DNA of 64,000 bases from Brasenia schreberi (taxonomy: Eukaryota; Streptophyta; Magnoliopsida; Nymphaeales; Cabombaceae): NCBI GenBank assembly GCA_036023115.1, contig JAYKKT010000090.1:36913501-36977500 (forward strand), in the 5' to 3' direction. Positions 1 through 14,527 of this stretch are shown here, piece after piece. The translations under genes and the position numbers were made by a program. Each line of letters opens with the position of its first letter. Position 1 is the first letter of the stretch. The notes under the pieces were generated by a model, which searched no databases, had not been told where the DNA came from, and saw only the letters and a list, made by a program, of their open reading frames with translations.

Positions 1-262
1 GTGCACATGTGTATGCCTTTCATGCAAACTCTTAATCGAAGCGCTGGCAAGTCAGCAGTAACTTTCTTGTGCACGATAGACATTAGGGTTCGTTGTGGTC
101 AGGTTCAATCTTGAACCAAACCAATATAATTGCCTTTCAAATGGGGCAGCAAACTAAACCATCATGTCATAAAATTAAACCAAACCATTGGTTCTGGTTT
201 GGCACAATTCTAAGCCTTGCATTTTGACATGCCAATACATAATTCATAGCGTGTAATATATA

Positions 263-265
<3 letters not shown>

Positions 266-322
<57 letters not shown>
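266..322. repeat. (AG)n microsatellite
   Basis: About 28 uninterrupted AG units. It is one of many GA/CT tracts in the window and is likely length-polymorphic. Confidence 0.95.
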
Positions 323-323
<1 letters not shown>

Positions 324-844
324 TCTGTATTTGACCTTTAAACCATGAACCAAACCATAAGAAGTTTTGAAGACAAACCAAACTGAACCTCGAAGCAAGG
401 AAAAAGGACAGGATTGGGTCAGTTTGACCACTACTGATAGACGTGCTTCCGTTCGCACACAATCTGGATTCATTATACGGTCTTAATCAAAGTGCTGGTA
501 AGCTACCTTAAGAACAGCTCTGTTGAGCATGAGCGCCTGGATTTCTTCATTGTAAGGACAACTTCAAATGATATGGTGGCTTATTTTGTGTTTTCAGTAT
601 AGATAGTTGGCAGAATTTTGCATCCTTTTCATGGTTTACTACTTACAAGGTGGCAGAATTTCGGATCCACCAAGAATTCAGCTCAATTCACTCGATCGCT
701 CGGCCCATTCTTCGTTCTCGGACCTTGCTTGTTAATATTACGAAAGGTTCGAGAACTAGCCTACCAACCATACCCATTTGTGCTTCGTGCATAACTGCTC
801 ATGTTTCAAACTTGCCAATGACATTCAGGCATAAAATTTGAAGC

Positions 845-914
845 CTTGTGCCACAGGAACCCAAGACCTGCTCACTGAGCGGGCTCCCTAACGAACTGAG
901 CTATGAGAGGGCTA
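845..914 (-). repeat. tRNA-derived SINE head (fragment)
   Basis: On the minus strand the segment starts GCCCTCTCATAGCTCAGTTC and continues with GTTAGGGAGC, which resembles a tRNA 5' acceptor, D-arm and A box. About 30 bases on, GGTCTTGGGTTCC resembles a B box. The anticodon and acceptor stems do not close well, so I call it a SINE head rather than a working tRNA gene. Confidence 0.45.
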
Positions 915-1134
915 ATGCATGCGAAAGCAATTCTTTTTAAATAGAATAAAATGTATTGAGCCAACCAAACATGGATCAAACATTTTGCATATGTTTCGGG
1001 TTCTTGTTTTGTGTTGAAACACTAGACTGTTGTTCACAGCCTCATAGTATGTAACAATATAGCACGTTTGGCTAGTTCGAAGCATTAAAACTTTTGACAT
1101 TGCTGATTCACTGGAAGGGAAGTACTTATCAGAG

Positions 1135-2150
1135 CAGTGGGAATGGATATCCCCGTATATTTGATGCAATGGTTTAAACTACCTGATGGCTTGGTGGAAG
1201 AAATTCACAGGTTAATGATAAAGTTCTGGTGGGAGGGAAGAAAGAAGAGAGAAGCTCACATTGGATCAGCTTGAATATTCTTAGCCGAAGTAAAACCGAA
1301 GTCGGACTGGGTTTTAGGGATTTATGCACTTTTAATCTTGCAATAATAGCGAAGCAATATTGGAGATTGTTTAAAGACGGTCACTCACTTTCTTATAAGG
1401 TGTTCCGAGGAAAATACTTTCGATACAGTAAATTCATGGAAGCTGAAGCTGGAAGAATCCCCTCGTGGGGATGGAGAAGACTCGTTGAAGGTAGAAAGGT
1501 GTTGGAAAATGGAGAGAGCTAACTCGGAACGTGGGAAACAGTTTAGACATCGACAATTATCTTGATCCATGGGTGACAGCTTCATATCAAATTCCTGATA
1601 ATGAAATCATAACCAGGCAGGCTTCATTGGTATGTCAATTACTCAACGATGAAGGAGAATGGAATGAAAACTCGAGTTAGACAAACCTTCAGTGACAGAA
1701 TGGGATGAGAACTCGAATAAGAAGAGGCTTTTACTGCAAAGATTGATAGTGTCAGATGATATTTTTCCAATCTGTGAAACGGCTTCTGGAACGATAACGC
1801 ATTGTTGTTATGGTGCTCAAAAGCTAAAAGAGTGTTGATTATCGTTCAACCGTGTGTTATCAGCCAACAGACAAACGAAGATTGTTTCTCAGATTGGTGC
1901 CGGAATGCCATTCTGCTACCAAAAAGAAACTATGAATGGCAGGATCAACTGGCCATTACAGCAATAACACTGTGGAAGATATGAAATGCACGAAACGAGA
2001 AAATCTTTGAAGGTCTGGATCAAAGTGAGCAACACTTTGCAGAAAATGTAATCAAACTCGCAGATGAGTATAAAAGGCTGCTAATCTCCCGATTTCATTC
2101 TTGCAATAATCGATTGCTTTTTGACAGAATACATACATTCTATCTGTATG
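1135..2150 (+). mobile_element. L1-type LINE fragment (3' part of ORF2, zf-RVT region)
   Basis: The translation has the region that follows the reverse transcriptase in plant L1 elements. It reads LPDGLVEEIHRLMIKFWWEG, then SHWISLNIL, then TEVGLGFRDLCTFNLAIIAK and QYWRLFKDGHSL, then FRGKYFRYSKFMEAEAG. Further on, in shifted frames, it reads WKI-NARNEKIFEGLDQSEQ. Known plant L1 copies have the same order (FWWG, IHW..W..LC.PK..GGLGFRDL.FN.ALLAKQ.WRL, W..WK.RN..IF). The reading frame is broken by stops (for example around 1520) and frameshifts. No reverse transcriptase or endonuclease part is present, so the copy is truncated and dead. Confidence 0.75.
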
Positions 2151-3155
2151 GAGTCCCCGTAATATGAGATTCTGCTGGCTTATTAAGCCACCATGTATCT
2201 ATTGAAAGGTCTCCATCTTTGATCCAAAGGGTTGTCCATTTGGGAAAATATAGAAAAATATGGCGGACGACGGCTTCATCCCTTCCTTGGTTATAATACA
2301 TCAATCATCACCCACTATAATACAGACCATGAAGTACTCGCCTCATCTTAAAAATGTTACACCCATGGTTGTGTTCATTGTTATAATCTGCAAACCACGG
2401 TTTAACCATAAGTTGTTCTCTTCACCCCAAAGGATTCTTTTTAGATTTTCCACTGTATTATTGAGATCCACAGACCTAAAAAAGTAACCAATAACCACGA
2501 CCTCTTCTTTTGTTATCAGTACCGTGTAAATCGGGAACAACGGTTTCAGTGTGCTGGTTCTGGTGCCATCAAGACTTGGAGCCGGAACCGAACTAACCCC
2601 ACCCGCACTCTGATTTTGGTTTCGGTTTTTCTGGTGGTGGGTTTGGCTCTGCCTTGAGGTTTCGTTGTCATTTTCGGGCTCATTTGAAAAATATTTTATT
2701 TCATAATAAAAATCAAATATAGTTTGAAATCTTTGGTTCTAGTTTTAGTTTTAGTTTGATGATAAGTGAAACCAAAGTTAAACCACAAGCAGTTCCTAGT
2801 TTTGGTCGTGAAGGTGATTTTTATTTAGTTTATCATTTAAGATTATTTGAAGACAAGACGATAAAAAAGTGTAAGTAAAAAAGTACAAGAAACTAAAAAT
2901 AAGTAATTAAGTTTCATAAAACAAAAATTCATGTATCCGATCTCTCTAATATGAGAAAAAGCTTATTTATCTAGTCGAAATTAGTTTTTGTTGTTACACT
3001 CGTCAGACTAGGTCTAAACCAGGTACTACAGTTTCGTACGGGTTGGTTTGGAGCTCGATTCGAACCCTTGACACCCTACCGTGTGAGACCCGAACATTTC
3101 GTCGCATTTCGCCTGAATTTCTTTCGCATTTCATTCCGTTCGAAAATTTAGCTCG
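2151..3155. other. Intergenic, upstream of the actin locus
   Basis: No gene is recognised. The sequence is AT-rich with scattered GGTTTCGGTTTTG-like low-complexity runs. A short string near 2950 (ATATGAGAAAAAGCTTA) resembles the 3' tail of the RTE-type LINEs seen elsewhere in the window. The last few hundred bases presumably hold the actin promoter. Confidence 0.5.
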
Positions 3156-3161
3156 CCGTTT

Positions 3162-3186
3162 TATAAAAGCGCGATATAAAAGCGCC
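3162..3186 (+). promoter_or_regulatory. TATA region of the actin locus
   Basis: Two close TATA-like boxes (TATAAAAGCGCG and TATAAAAGCGCC) precede a CT-rich transcribed-looking leader that ends in a splice donor at 3335. The spacing fits a transcription start near 3200. This is placement by pattern only, with no transcript evidence. Confidence 0.6.
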
Positions 3187-3194
3187 ACCGCTTT

Positions 3195-5916
<2,722 letters not shown>

Positions 5917-8900
5917 GGTTGTTGCTGTTTGGCCTTTTTCAGTTGTTCATGTGAGGTCAATTTGGTTGAGAGACGGAGTTTTTTTCTACTTAGGTACGAG
6001 AGTAAATTTTCATTTGCTCTTTCAGATATTCTCTACCCCCATATGTAGGTTGATGGTATTGTGTAGTAGAGTTGTGGTATCATCCACTCTAATAGTTGGA
6101 AGGGTTTGGTTTGGATCGCCATTTCGAAGAGATTACTGTTTGTGTGGCAAGGATGTGGTGCAAGTTTGAACCTTGGTTTTCTATCATCCGCTCCTTTTCT
6201 TTTTTTTTTGTTACGGTGTAGTCTTTCAATGTGATGATGTGGTAGCAAATGCAGAACATAATTCTTTTGATTGTTCTGGTCACTAGGGTTCTGTTGTTTT
6301 TGCGAGTCTTTTTGGCATTCTGTCTATATATTGTACTGGGACGCCTTACAAGATGTGCTTATTGTATGATTTTTATTCGTATTGCCTCGCATCCATTAGC
6401 TAATTTGTGCATCTCTTGAGATGATTGCGTGTTGTTTGCACTGTATGGCCTGACAAAAAAGTTTGGAGGATGAAGGTGCTTTTCTTAGACTTGAGGGGAA
6501 CGCCTTCTCGTTTGGGTTGTGCATGTGGTCCAAGTTGATTGAACTCTTAGCATCGTGTCGGTCCAATGTTGAAGATGTGATTATGCTTTTCTTCAAATTG
6601 GCTTTTTCTAAGAAATCATCTCCAATCATATGATTCATCGTTTGGGTCGCAGCCGCTAAGGAGTTGATGCCCGTCAGTCCAAGCAGACAGAGGCCCTTTC
6701 AACTACAGTGCCGCGCCTTGAGGGCATCATCATATATTTTCCTCTCAATCAGCAATATTCATGAAAAGGAGGGTAAACGAAAACCATACGGTGCAGCTGT
6801 GCACGTTCAAACTTGAAATCGTTGATAGAGCAAGTCGTACATAGGGACGATCCATGCTCGTACCATTCTCAAAAAGTTGCCCAATGCGGTAAAATGGCGG
6901 GTTACCTTAACGAAGCATTCAGTCCTCCAAGGGGGTCAGTTAGCCCGTGGTGAAAGGCTCGACAAAATTCATGTTGGCCCTGATCTTTTCATGTAGGGTG
7001 TGCACGGGCTGTGAGATTGCTGATACTGAAGTTTACCGTGGAAATAAAGGAAGGCATGTGGGGTGAGCATCTAGAATCTTCTTGGTGTTCAAACACTCGG
7101 AGTCTGGCAACGGATGCATTTGACTGTCTCATAATGGGCCATGGGCTCCCCCATGCTGCTCATTATTTTGCTTTAGTGGACAGCCTTAAATGAACACGCA
7201 CAGTTGTGAAATGAACTGTGTAATCAAACTCCTATTGAATACGAAATTGATGCGATCAAATTGTTGAATGAGGAACACGACTTTCGATTATTTTCATATA
7301 AATAAGGCCTATCAATGACCAGACAAGAAGAAGGACAAGGAAAACTAAAAGGAAATCCAGACTAACATCGTGACCCACACGGTTTGAGAAGAAGAACCGG
7401 CTTGGCACCCAGAGGGATCCAGTGAGATCCTACTAAGGGCTTCATGATAGGGACTCACGAGGGTTCTCTGGATCCAAAATACCTCTGATACCAGCGTCTG
7501 GCAAGGCCCTCCAACTCCCACGGCACTGGTGATGAGTTCAATCCTCGAGGTGTGCATGTGTGTGTTTGCCAAACCAAGTCAAGCCTTTTCTCAAACTAAG
7601 TGGTGTCAGCTACTACACGGTTTCTTAGATGCCATAGAGCTAAATCCTGTTATTGGTATAACATTGTTTTTATTCAAAATTTTGGGTTAAGTGGGTGCCT
7701 TAATATAGATTTACCACTGAGAAGGGGTCTTATGGTAGGGGCTCGTGGAGGTTCTCTAGATCAATGTACTAATATAAGAAAAAATATTTTGATTTTATCA
7801 GATATTTTGACAAATAATTTGTATAAGGAACTTGGCAATGGAGTTCTTCAACCTTGCAGTCCATACTGTTGCCTCTAAGAATGCACACAAAGAAAATCAA
7901 AGAATGGATTAGTCAAGGCAACATTTTTGACCAACTAAGACTTAAGATAACCACTAGAATTTTCTTTTGGGATGATTTAAGGCGACTACTAACGTGGAAC
8001 ACGCGCTAGTTTGATGCTTGAATTCAACATTTATAAGGGGAAGAAGAAAAAACACATCAGGATAAATTGAAAGATTAAGTAATAAAACTACTTTAATTTC
8101 CTTGAACAACAACGGAAGACAGTTGAAAACATTACATGAAGTCCTTATGGTGGCGGATCTCAAAGCTGGACGAACGTGAACTCATGACCTCAAACTTTTT
8201 AGTCAACACCCAGGCCAGGAGAACTGTTGCTCTTCATGCATCTAGAGTTTCTTGGTGAGCCAAGTAACCCAGAATTGTTAAATGGGCTCTATAGCCCACG
8301 GATCCAGTCACGGGCTGTAGCTTCGTTTCGTTTGCTGAATTTTGGGCGAGAAAATTGTTAGTGAGGGGCAAATAACCCGTGAATACCCACAAATGCAAGG
8401 GAATACGTATTATAGCTCATGGACTCGACTGTAGGCTATACCTTTTTAATCTTCTAAATTTTGGGTGGTGCAGTCAGCTTGTGTTAATAACTTAGATCAG
8501 CCAGTGGCCTCATTACACTGCCAGACTTTAACCATGCCAAATAATCTAAATGACATATAATTGATTTAAGTGGGAATAATTGGGCACAACGCACTGAAGT
8601 TGCATTGTGGTGAGAAATTGAATACCGAAACTTGTTCATACATGTGTTCAGAAATTTATGGACAGTTCACAAACCCAGTTCAGTTTAGTGGAACTGAAAT
8701 GGGAACTGGCAGTTCAAGCCACCGGTTAGGCTCTTTTTTAAATTATTTTTCCAAATTTTTAATATAACAGGCCTGGTTCCAGATCTGTTCCGGGCAAACT
8801 GGAAGTGGACATGTTCAGATCAGTTCCCGGTAACAGGCCCGTTCTAGCTTCCTCGTCGATCATGGCTCCATAGTCCTTTAAGATCATGGACTAGAATCAA

Positions 8901-9510
8901 TTATAATACCAAAGCAGCTTATCTTTTGTTTGATCAGACGCAACAAAATATGCTTTGACAATCACATTAATACAAATAACAGCAACTAAAGCCATTTGTT
9001 GGCAACTAGGCCGAACAGTGAACCTCAATCTAATGTCAATAATATCAGTGATTCAGATTTTGAGTCCTGATGAGGGGAAAGTTATGCTTCTTGCTCTTTA
9101 AACAAGCTTTAAAAGGGTATATTTGAGTCCCCTTCTTTATAAGGCGATCAAGATTTATTCAAAATGTCATTTGGTGTTTCGATTGGATTGGATCTAGAAA
9201 AAAAATCTTATGCTGAGGTTAGAAATCCAAGATTTTTTTTAGGTGGAGCAAATTATGTATTATGCTCCATAGAATCAAAATAGTGCGCTATACACCTTTT
9301 AAGAGAAAAAATTTGGATCGGGCTGATGCCCACCTCGGGTCTGGGTCAATGTAGATCCACCACTAATCACACTATTGAATTCATGATAGTTGAAAGTTGA
9401 ATGTGAATGGCATCGTCTCTCAAAGTATTTGGCACACAACCTAGCTTATCGACTTTCTCACTCGAAGATTGTATGTCAAGGAAGAGTAATTGATTTTCCC
9501 ATCTTTGTAT
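5917..9510. other. Intergenic region downstream of the actin remnant
   Basis: The first few hundred bases (to about 6350) are T-rich and may be old actin 3' UTR or last-intron sequence. I could not find the missing last coding segment in any frame. From 6650 to 9500 I see no gene. The only recognisable piece is a short LINE 3' tail near 7565-7620, listed separately. Confidence 0.5.
7564..7622 (-). repeat. Short RTE-type LINE 3' tail fragment
   Basis: The segment around CAAGCCTTTTCTCAAACTAA followed by GTGGTGTCAGCTAC resembles, on the minus strand, the LINE tail (GCCGACCCCA...TATGGGAAA...GGCTTAG) seen at the end of the 40-42 kb element. It is diverged and very short. Confidence 0.4.
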
Positions 9511-9512
9511 CC

Positions 9513-9632
9513 GTTTTTTTTTTGTTATGACGAGTAGGCCAAATCCTCACATGCATGCCTTGAGTATCAAACTCACGACCTACATCTTGTGAGTCGATTC
9601 CCCACCAGGTGAGCTAACACTCTGGGTGCCCT
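9513..9632 (-). repeat. tRNA-derived SINE (family A), minus strand
   Basis: Read on the minus strand it runs GGGCACCCAGAGTGTTAGCT, then CACCTGGTGGGG (A-box-like), CACAAGATG, GTGAGTTTGATACTC (B-box-like), and ends in an A-rich tail. The same order of blocks occurs on the plus strand at 30779-30897 and 31208-31326, which is the main evidence for a family. Confidence 0.65.
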
Positions 9633-10840
9633 TCTATAAGTTGGTTTGCAGCTGCTAGAGGAATTTTTTTCCAACTCTTTTATACACACATCCATTAAAT
9701 TTTCAGGTGAGATTCTTGGGTACAAACACTGGATTCCGGTAACTGGAAGACTAATCCTGCAAGAGTGAAGACATTGATTAACTATGATTAATGACTGATT
9801 AAAATTATCATGAAAATGGGCCGTTGGTGATTCTCAGCTTAACTGCGAGCATGCACCCTTCCTCTACTTGACCCTGCTTCTGGATAGTCTATAATTGGAT
9901 TCGAACTCCTGACCATACATGTTGTCTAAAAGCTTGATGCTCACTTCAGAAAAGAAGTGAAACCAAACTAAGAGATTCAACTGCAACTTCAGCAAAATGC
10001 CACACACAGTGTGTATTCCGTGTAAAATTGTTGCGATTTGTTTCTAAAGAATCCATATAGCTGACCCCACATAGTCTGTGATATAGCTCAGTTTGGGTTC
10101 GGTTCGATCTTTCTTATATAAATCATGCTAATACTTACTTTAATATTTTAATAGGTAAACTTGGATTAGGAGGACGGGTACCGGATATAATATGCCTCTG
10201 GCTATGTATTGAACTGCTAATACTTAGATTTTAAATGTATTAGTAGCTTCAGGTTGAAACTTAGAAAGATCACAACAATACAACAAAGTGAGCCAGATAA
10301 CTGAAGACTTCAGATTACAAAAAGACTAAAGTTAAGTAGAAAAACAAAGCAAAAACACAAGGGTGAAGTTCAATTTGGTGAAATTCAGGTGAAATGATCC
10401 ATATGATCTTTTGAAAAATTTAGGCTGCCTTGTATAAACTTTAATGGATTTTCGTGGATTCGCTTAAACCGTGCAGAACCTCGCTCATGACCAAGTTCGC
10501 CACTGACTAGAACCACTTGGGAGGTGTTGCAAGTTGAATTTATTACACAATCAAACCAAACGAACTCTTAAATAAACATAATGATGGACTTTATCTTTGT
10601 AATCAAAAGTTCATAGTTTGTTACTCAATTACGCAAAAAAAAAGAAAGGTTGGGCATGCTTTTCCCTAAATAGAAAATAGTATATATGCCAAGAGCAAAA
10701 TCAAATCCGAAACCTTTTCTAAACAGCATAGGGCTGAAAAATGTCGCCATTGCCCTTTATATAAAGAAAAAGAAGAAAACAGGCAAAAAAGAAAACCAAA
10801 ACAAGCCTTCTTCCACAGTTAGATCAACTACATGTTAGTG
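9633..10840. other. Intergenic, no gene seen
   Basis: AT-rich sequence without a supportable coding region. A diverged LINE tail-like string (AATCCATATAGCTGACCCCA) lies near 10050-10070. Confidence 0.5.
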
Positions 10841-10847
10841 TGCTATT

Positions 10848-11478
10848 GTGTTTCAGATTTTGTTTGTATTAGCTTTAACTTCAAGGAGCCCTCAAAACAA
10901 AGTTTTAAATGTTGAAGGTCAACTTTGTAGGATTATAAAAGAGTTTATGAAAATGTTATACGTAGAACTGATGCAGGATGGTAAAAATGAAGAGCTATAT
11001 CATGTATTCTATGTGATAAAAAAATATTGTTAAAGTTCAAAAATAAATATTCTAAAACAACAATTAGATCCACTATTCTGTATAGTGTTGAGTATTGAAC
11101 AGCTAATTATCAACATATGTAAAAGATACTTTAAAAAAATGAAGATGTACAAGAAAAGGTCGTACTCGGTAATGAGCTTGTCATAGAAATTAAGAATGAT
11201 ACTACTAGATGATATAATTAAGAAAGATCGTTTACGATGATTTGAACATTTAGAAAGGTAACCAAAAGTAGCTCCGGTAAAAGAGTATAAGAAATTGTGA
11301 AAATATTAAAAGAAGAAAAAGATAACAAAAGTTTTGGAAGGAAACATTAAAGAATGATCTTGCTTTTTATTGAGTTAAATGTTAAAGCGACACATGATTG
11401 AGCTTTATGAAAATAAAAAAGATTATATAGTTGACCCCATCGAGTGTGAAAAAAAATTTGGTTGTTGTTGTAGCTTTA
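10848..11478 (+). mobile_element. RTE-type LINE 3' fragment
   Basis: The translation carries the domain after the reverse transcriptase in broken frames: MQDGKNEELYHVFYVIKKYC (compare the usual GWMKWRSASGVLCDKK pattern), then RLR-FEHLER with PKVAPVKEYKKL. It ends in the family tail: ATATAGTTGACCCCATCGAG, a GA-rich spacer, then GGTTGTTGTTG. Many stops are present. It is the plus-strand counterpart of the ends at 42400-42485 and 54365-54440. Confidence 0.65.
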
Positions 11479-11997
11479 ACTTGAAGGAGGCAATTGCATC
11501 TTATTGTGGTATTACATACTTTTAACAGCTTTCCTCTTCCTCTTTTGAAGTGCTAACGATCTAATCTCGTACACATTCTCATCAAAGCTTCAATTGGACG
11601 TCTGCTCGAATACCCGAAGCACCTTAGCATCTCTTGTATTTTTATCTATCTCTAATAGATCCATTACAGAGTCAATCTTTTGTTTACGTCTTCTTGACAC
11701 AAAAACAAAGAATGATGCAAGCTTTCAACTTTACATGTAGAATTGTGTTTATCAATGTCTCCTGTATGAGGTTGAATTATGCGAGGATCACATCGGGAAC
11801 TTGGAATCGTGAATCAATATTAAGGGTGTCCTGTATTGTGTCAGTCCATGTTTGTGTTAGAAGCAGGTCAACCTAGATACGAGATGTTACCTCGTGTAGA
11901 ACACAAACTTTACGAATTGTGTGTGTCAGGTCAACGATTTCATATTTCTAGGTTGTGTTCACGTTAAAAATAGGTTAACTATAATATAATGCAAGCT

Positions 11998-12107
11998 ACA
12001 CCGGCAGCGTTAACTCAATCGCAGGGTGCTTTAGTGCCGTTGCTGCTGGAAGGGAGCTCGACTCGTACAGGGTGCGTGTGTGGCTTTGGCCTCCTCTTAA
12101 TATATAT
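11998..12107 (+). repeat. tRNA-derived SINE (family B)
   Basis: Blocks in order: CCGGCAGCGTTAACTCAATC, then GCAGGGTGCT, AGTGCCGTTGCTGCTGG, GGGAGCTCGACTC (B-box-like), GTGCGTGTGTGGC, and TTTGGCCTCCTCTT. The same series occurs on the minus strand at 49822-49950 and 50080-50193. Similar flanks (ATATAATGCAAGCT on the left, ATATGATGCAAGCT on the right) look like a slightly diverged target-site duplication. Confidence 0.6.
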
Positions 12108-12274
12108 ATGATGCAAGCTTTTTAGTCCCATAATGCCTAGGTGAGAAAGGAGACGGTTCATTAAGTAGAGTCAGACTGGATGTTCTGCAATGCATTCCAG
12201 ACCTTTTTGAATACTTTGGATGGATACTCGCATACTTTAGATTCGTATTTTTCTCGTGTCGTTCCTTATATTGA

Positions 12275-12304
12275 CTTCTCTCTCTTTCTCTCTCTCTCTC
12301 TCTC
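12275..12304. repeat. (CT)n microsatellite
   Basis: CT run with one TTT interruption. A second CT run lies 145 bases on, at 12449-12467. Confidence 0.9.
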
Positions 12305-12448
12305 ATTTGAATATTTTACACTCAGATATTTAAACAAGGGAACGATATTTTTATAATTTATGAAATAACAGAAGTTATTCAAGGGCAGTTCGTTTCTCCC
12401 AATATTTAAAAATCTTGATTTCCTTTTCAAACTCGATTGAGGTAGGCT

Positions 12449-12467
12449 CCTCTCTCTCTCTCTCTCT
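12449..12467. repeat. (CT)n microsatellite
   Basis: Short perfect CT run. Confidence 0.85.
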
Positions 12468-13969
12468 ACAGGAGTATATCTTTCGGTAGAAAAGGAGTGA
12501 TTGGTGAGCCTCAAAGCTGGACAACTGCCCATCAGAAAATCCAGTCATGTTGCTCTCGGCGAACTCATTCAGATGTTACAAAATGCTGCTCCACTGACAC
12601 GGCGTACTTTGTGTTCATTCCAGCAATGCAAGCGTCCAACTGCCAAATGCGGGATAAAAAATCAAACCCAACTGCAAATATAAAAAATGTGCACCTTTCT
12701 TATTCAAGTGGTTTCCTAAGTTCAGAAATTGGCTCCTCATTTCTCTGGTCAAGGACCAAAGTTAATGCCATGGAAGAACTCGAGGTTTCAGTAAAATGAA
12801 AGATTTATTAATTCGGCAAGGGAATATAAATGATGGCTGGAATTTAGTGCAGCCAAAACAGGATTCATCTCTCATGCTGGTTTGATTGTGTATATACGTA
12901 CGGCTTAGTTTTTCGAAGATGCTGCATCAGTTGCAGCAGTTTGGGAACATCCGTCCGTCAGACTGTGGCATATATATGATTATATTCTTATATCCACAGC
13001 AGATGGCATCTTCCTTTTCTTTGTGCGGTTGTTGCTCGTGGCGATGCTGAAATATATACAATCTTGATTGCTTCGTTGAGAAACAGGTATATGGGGAAAT
13101 TGGTATATGCGCATTCATTCACGCTCAAACCCACTTAAACGATTTTTATCAGTTGATCGGTGTGATCAATAGAACATTTGAATTTAGAAAGTTTCAATAT
13201 TTCACAAAATCTTTAAATGAATTTAAGCATAACTTTTACCTACCTAGATGTTTGGGTTCGAGAAGGTAGAGGAGTAAATGATCCGTTGGGGAAGCCTTTC
13301 TAGGTGAATCTTTCTCGGACCCACAGCCCTCCAGCTTTTGTGTATAACATAGTAAAAGTGGGTATAACCAAATACGGGAGTATGCTTTATGTCTACGTGA
13401 AGTAGCAAGGAGAAAGTTTTATGGGGGAGAGAGATGCATGATGATTATTGGAAACGAGTTATTACTAAAGTATTGCTTCGTTCAGGTTCCTCTTATCTTT
13501 GTGTTTTGTAACCATTTCATTTTCAAACCTCTTTCTCTTTTATCAACAACAACAACTATTATGCTTTATCCTGTATCATATTACCAGTTAGCTCTGGAGA
13601 TGGCTTTTTCTAAGACTTTTGAAGCCTTTATTCTTGGTTGGGCCAGGATTTTATCCTTCAGTAGCCAGACTGAAAGACGGGATGAAAGAAGAGGATTGTA
13701 TTAGATACTCCACGACCGGCATGAAAAGTCAAACAGGTTGCTCCTGTGATTTCTTTTACTATGCAAATATAGGGCATTATACATATAATTTAAGTGGATA
13801 CAAATATAAAATATTGATATACCTGTTCATATAAACTCATGACCTGTAGCATAGCTGAAGCATGTATGTTGCATGTTGAATATACAAAATGTTGTGGTAA
13901 AATTATTAATTGAGAGATAATAAGATTTTCTCTAAGATCTTATCAAAAGTACTTGAAACTACTAAATGT

Positions 13970-13993
13970 CACACACACACACACACACACACA
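13970..13993. repeat. (CA)n microsatellite
   Basis: About 12 CA units followed by GAGGATAG. Confidence 0.9.
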
Positions 13994-14128
13994 GAGGATA
14001 GATTGCAGAACCATGTGGGATGACCTACTGCTTGTTAAAACGCAAGGGATGATAATGGGACATGTATGAACGATAATGGGGTCGTAGACATATGGAATCC
14101 ACACCTTTTTCAATTAATCTAACTTATC

Positions 14129-14150
14129 CTCCCTCCCTCCCTCCCTCCCT

Positions 14151-14202
<52 letters not shown>
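14129..14202. repeat. Compound (CCCT)n(CT)n microsatellite
   Basis: About eight CCCT units run directly into about 20 CT units with one TTT interruption. It looks like a CT tract that grew from or into a tetranucleotide repeat. Confidence 0.95.
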
Positions 14203-14479
14203 GAGTGGAGATTGATTCAGCAATCCACAGTCATGATATTATTAAGAAAGTACAAGAAAGAAAGTGGAGTGATATAGGCAGAAAAGATTTACTCTAGCAG
14301 CCAGTTACGGCCCATTTTTCGTGTCACTATTCAAATTTACGGGTACAGATCCAACAGCAATTTATATTTGTTTTGAGGGTTGACCTTTTCCCCTATGCAG
14401 GGGTTACGCATCACCTTAACTGGTGGAACTGCCCTACCAATCGCCTTCATCGTCCTCCCATACATTGATTATTTTTTAT

Positions 14480-14527
14480 CCAAGTATGGGAAAAGGCTTA
14501 GTTGTTGTTGTTGTTGTTGTTGTTATT
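14480..14527 (+). repeat. RTE-type LINE tail with expanded (GTT)n
   Basis: AAGTATGGGAAAAGGCTTA followed by about eight GTT/TTG units. This matches the extreme 3' end of the LINE at 42480 (TATGGGAAAGGGCTTAG then TTGTTGTTG), with the terminal triplets expanded. Confidence 0.6.

Larger units (their letters stand above)
1..1130. other. Intergenic region with a (GA)n tract and a tRNA-like SINE head
   Basis: I see no supportable gene here. The open frames are short, and the longest ones read through the GA tract as Ser-Leu repeats. The stretch holds a long (AG)n microsatellite and a minus-strand tRNA-like SINE fragment, both listed separately. The rest is unassigned AT-rich sequence. Confidence 0.6.

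Noticed and set aside
210..473. Minus-strand ORFs with long Ser-Leu repeats
   Set aside because: They are read-through of the (AG)n microsatellite. The same applies to the frames at 12097-12306, 14092-14277, 23021-23263 and 38831-39136.
845..914. A functional tRNA gene on the minus strand
   Set aside because: The A-box and B-box parts are present, but the anticodon stem and acceptor stem do not pair properly. A SINE head explains it better.
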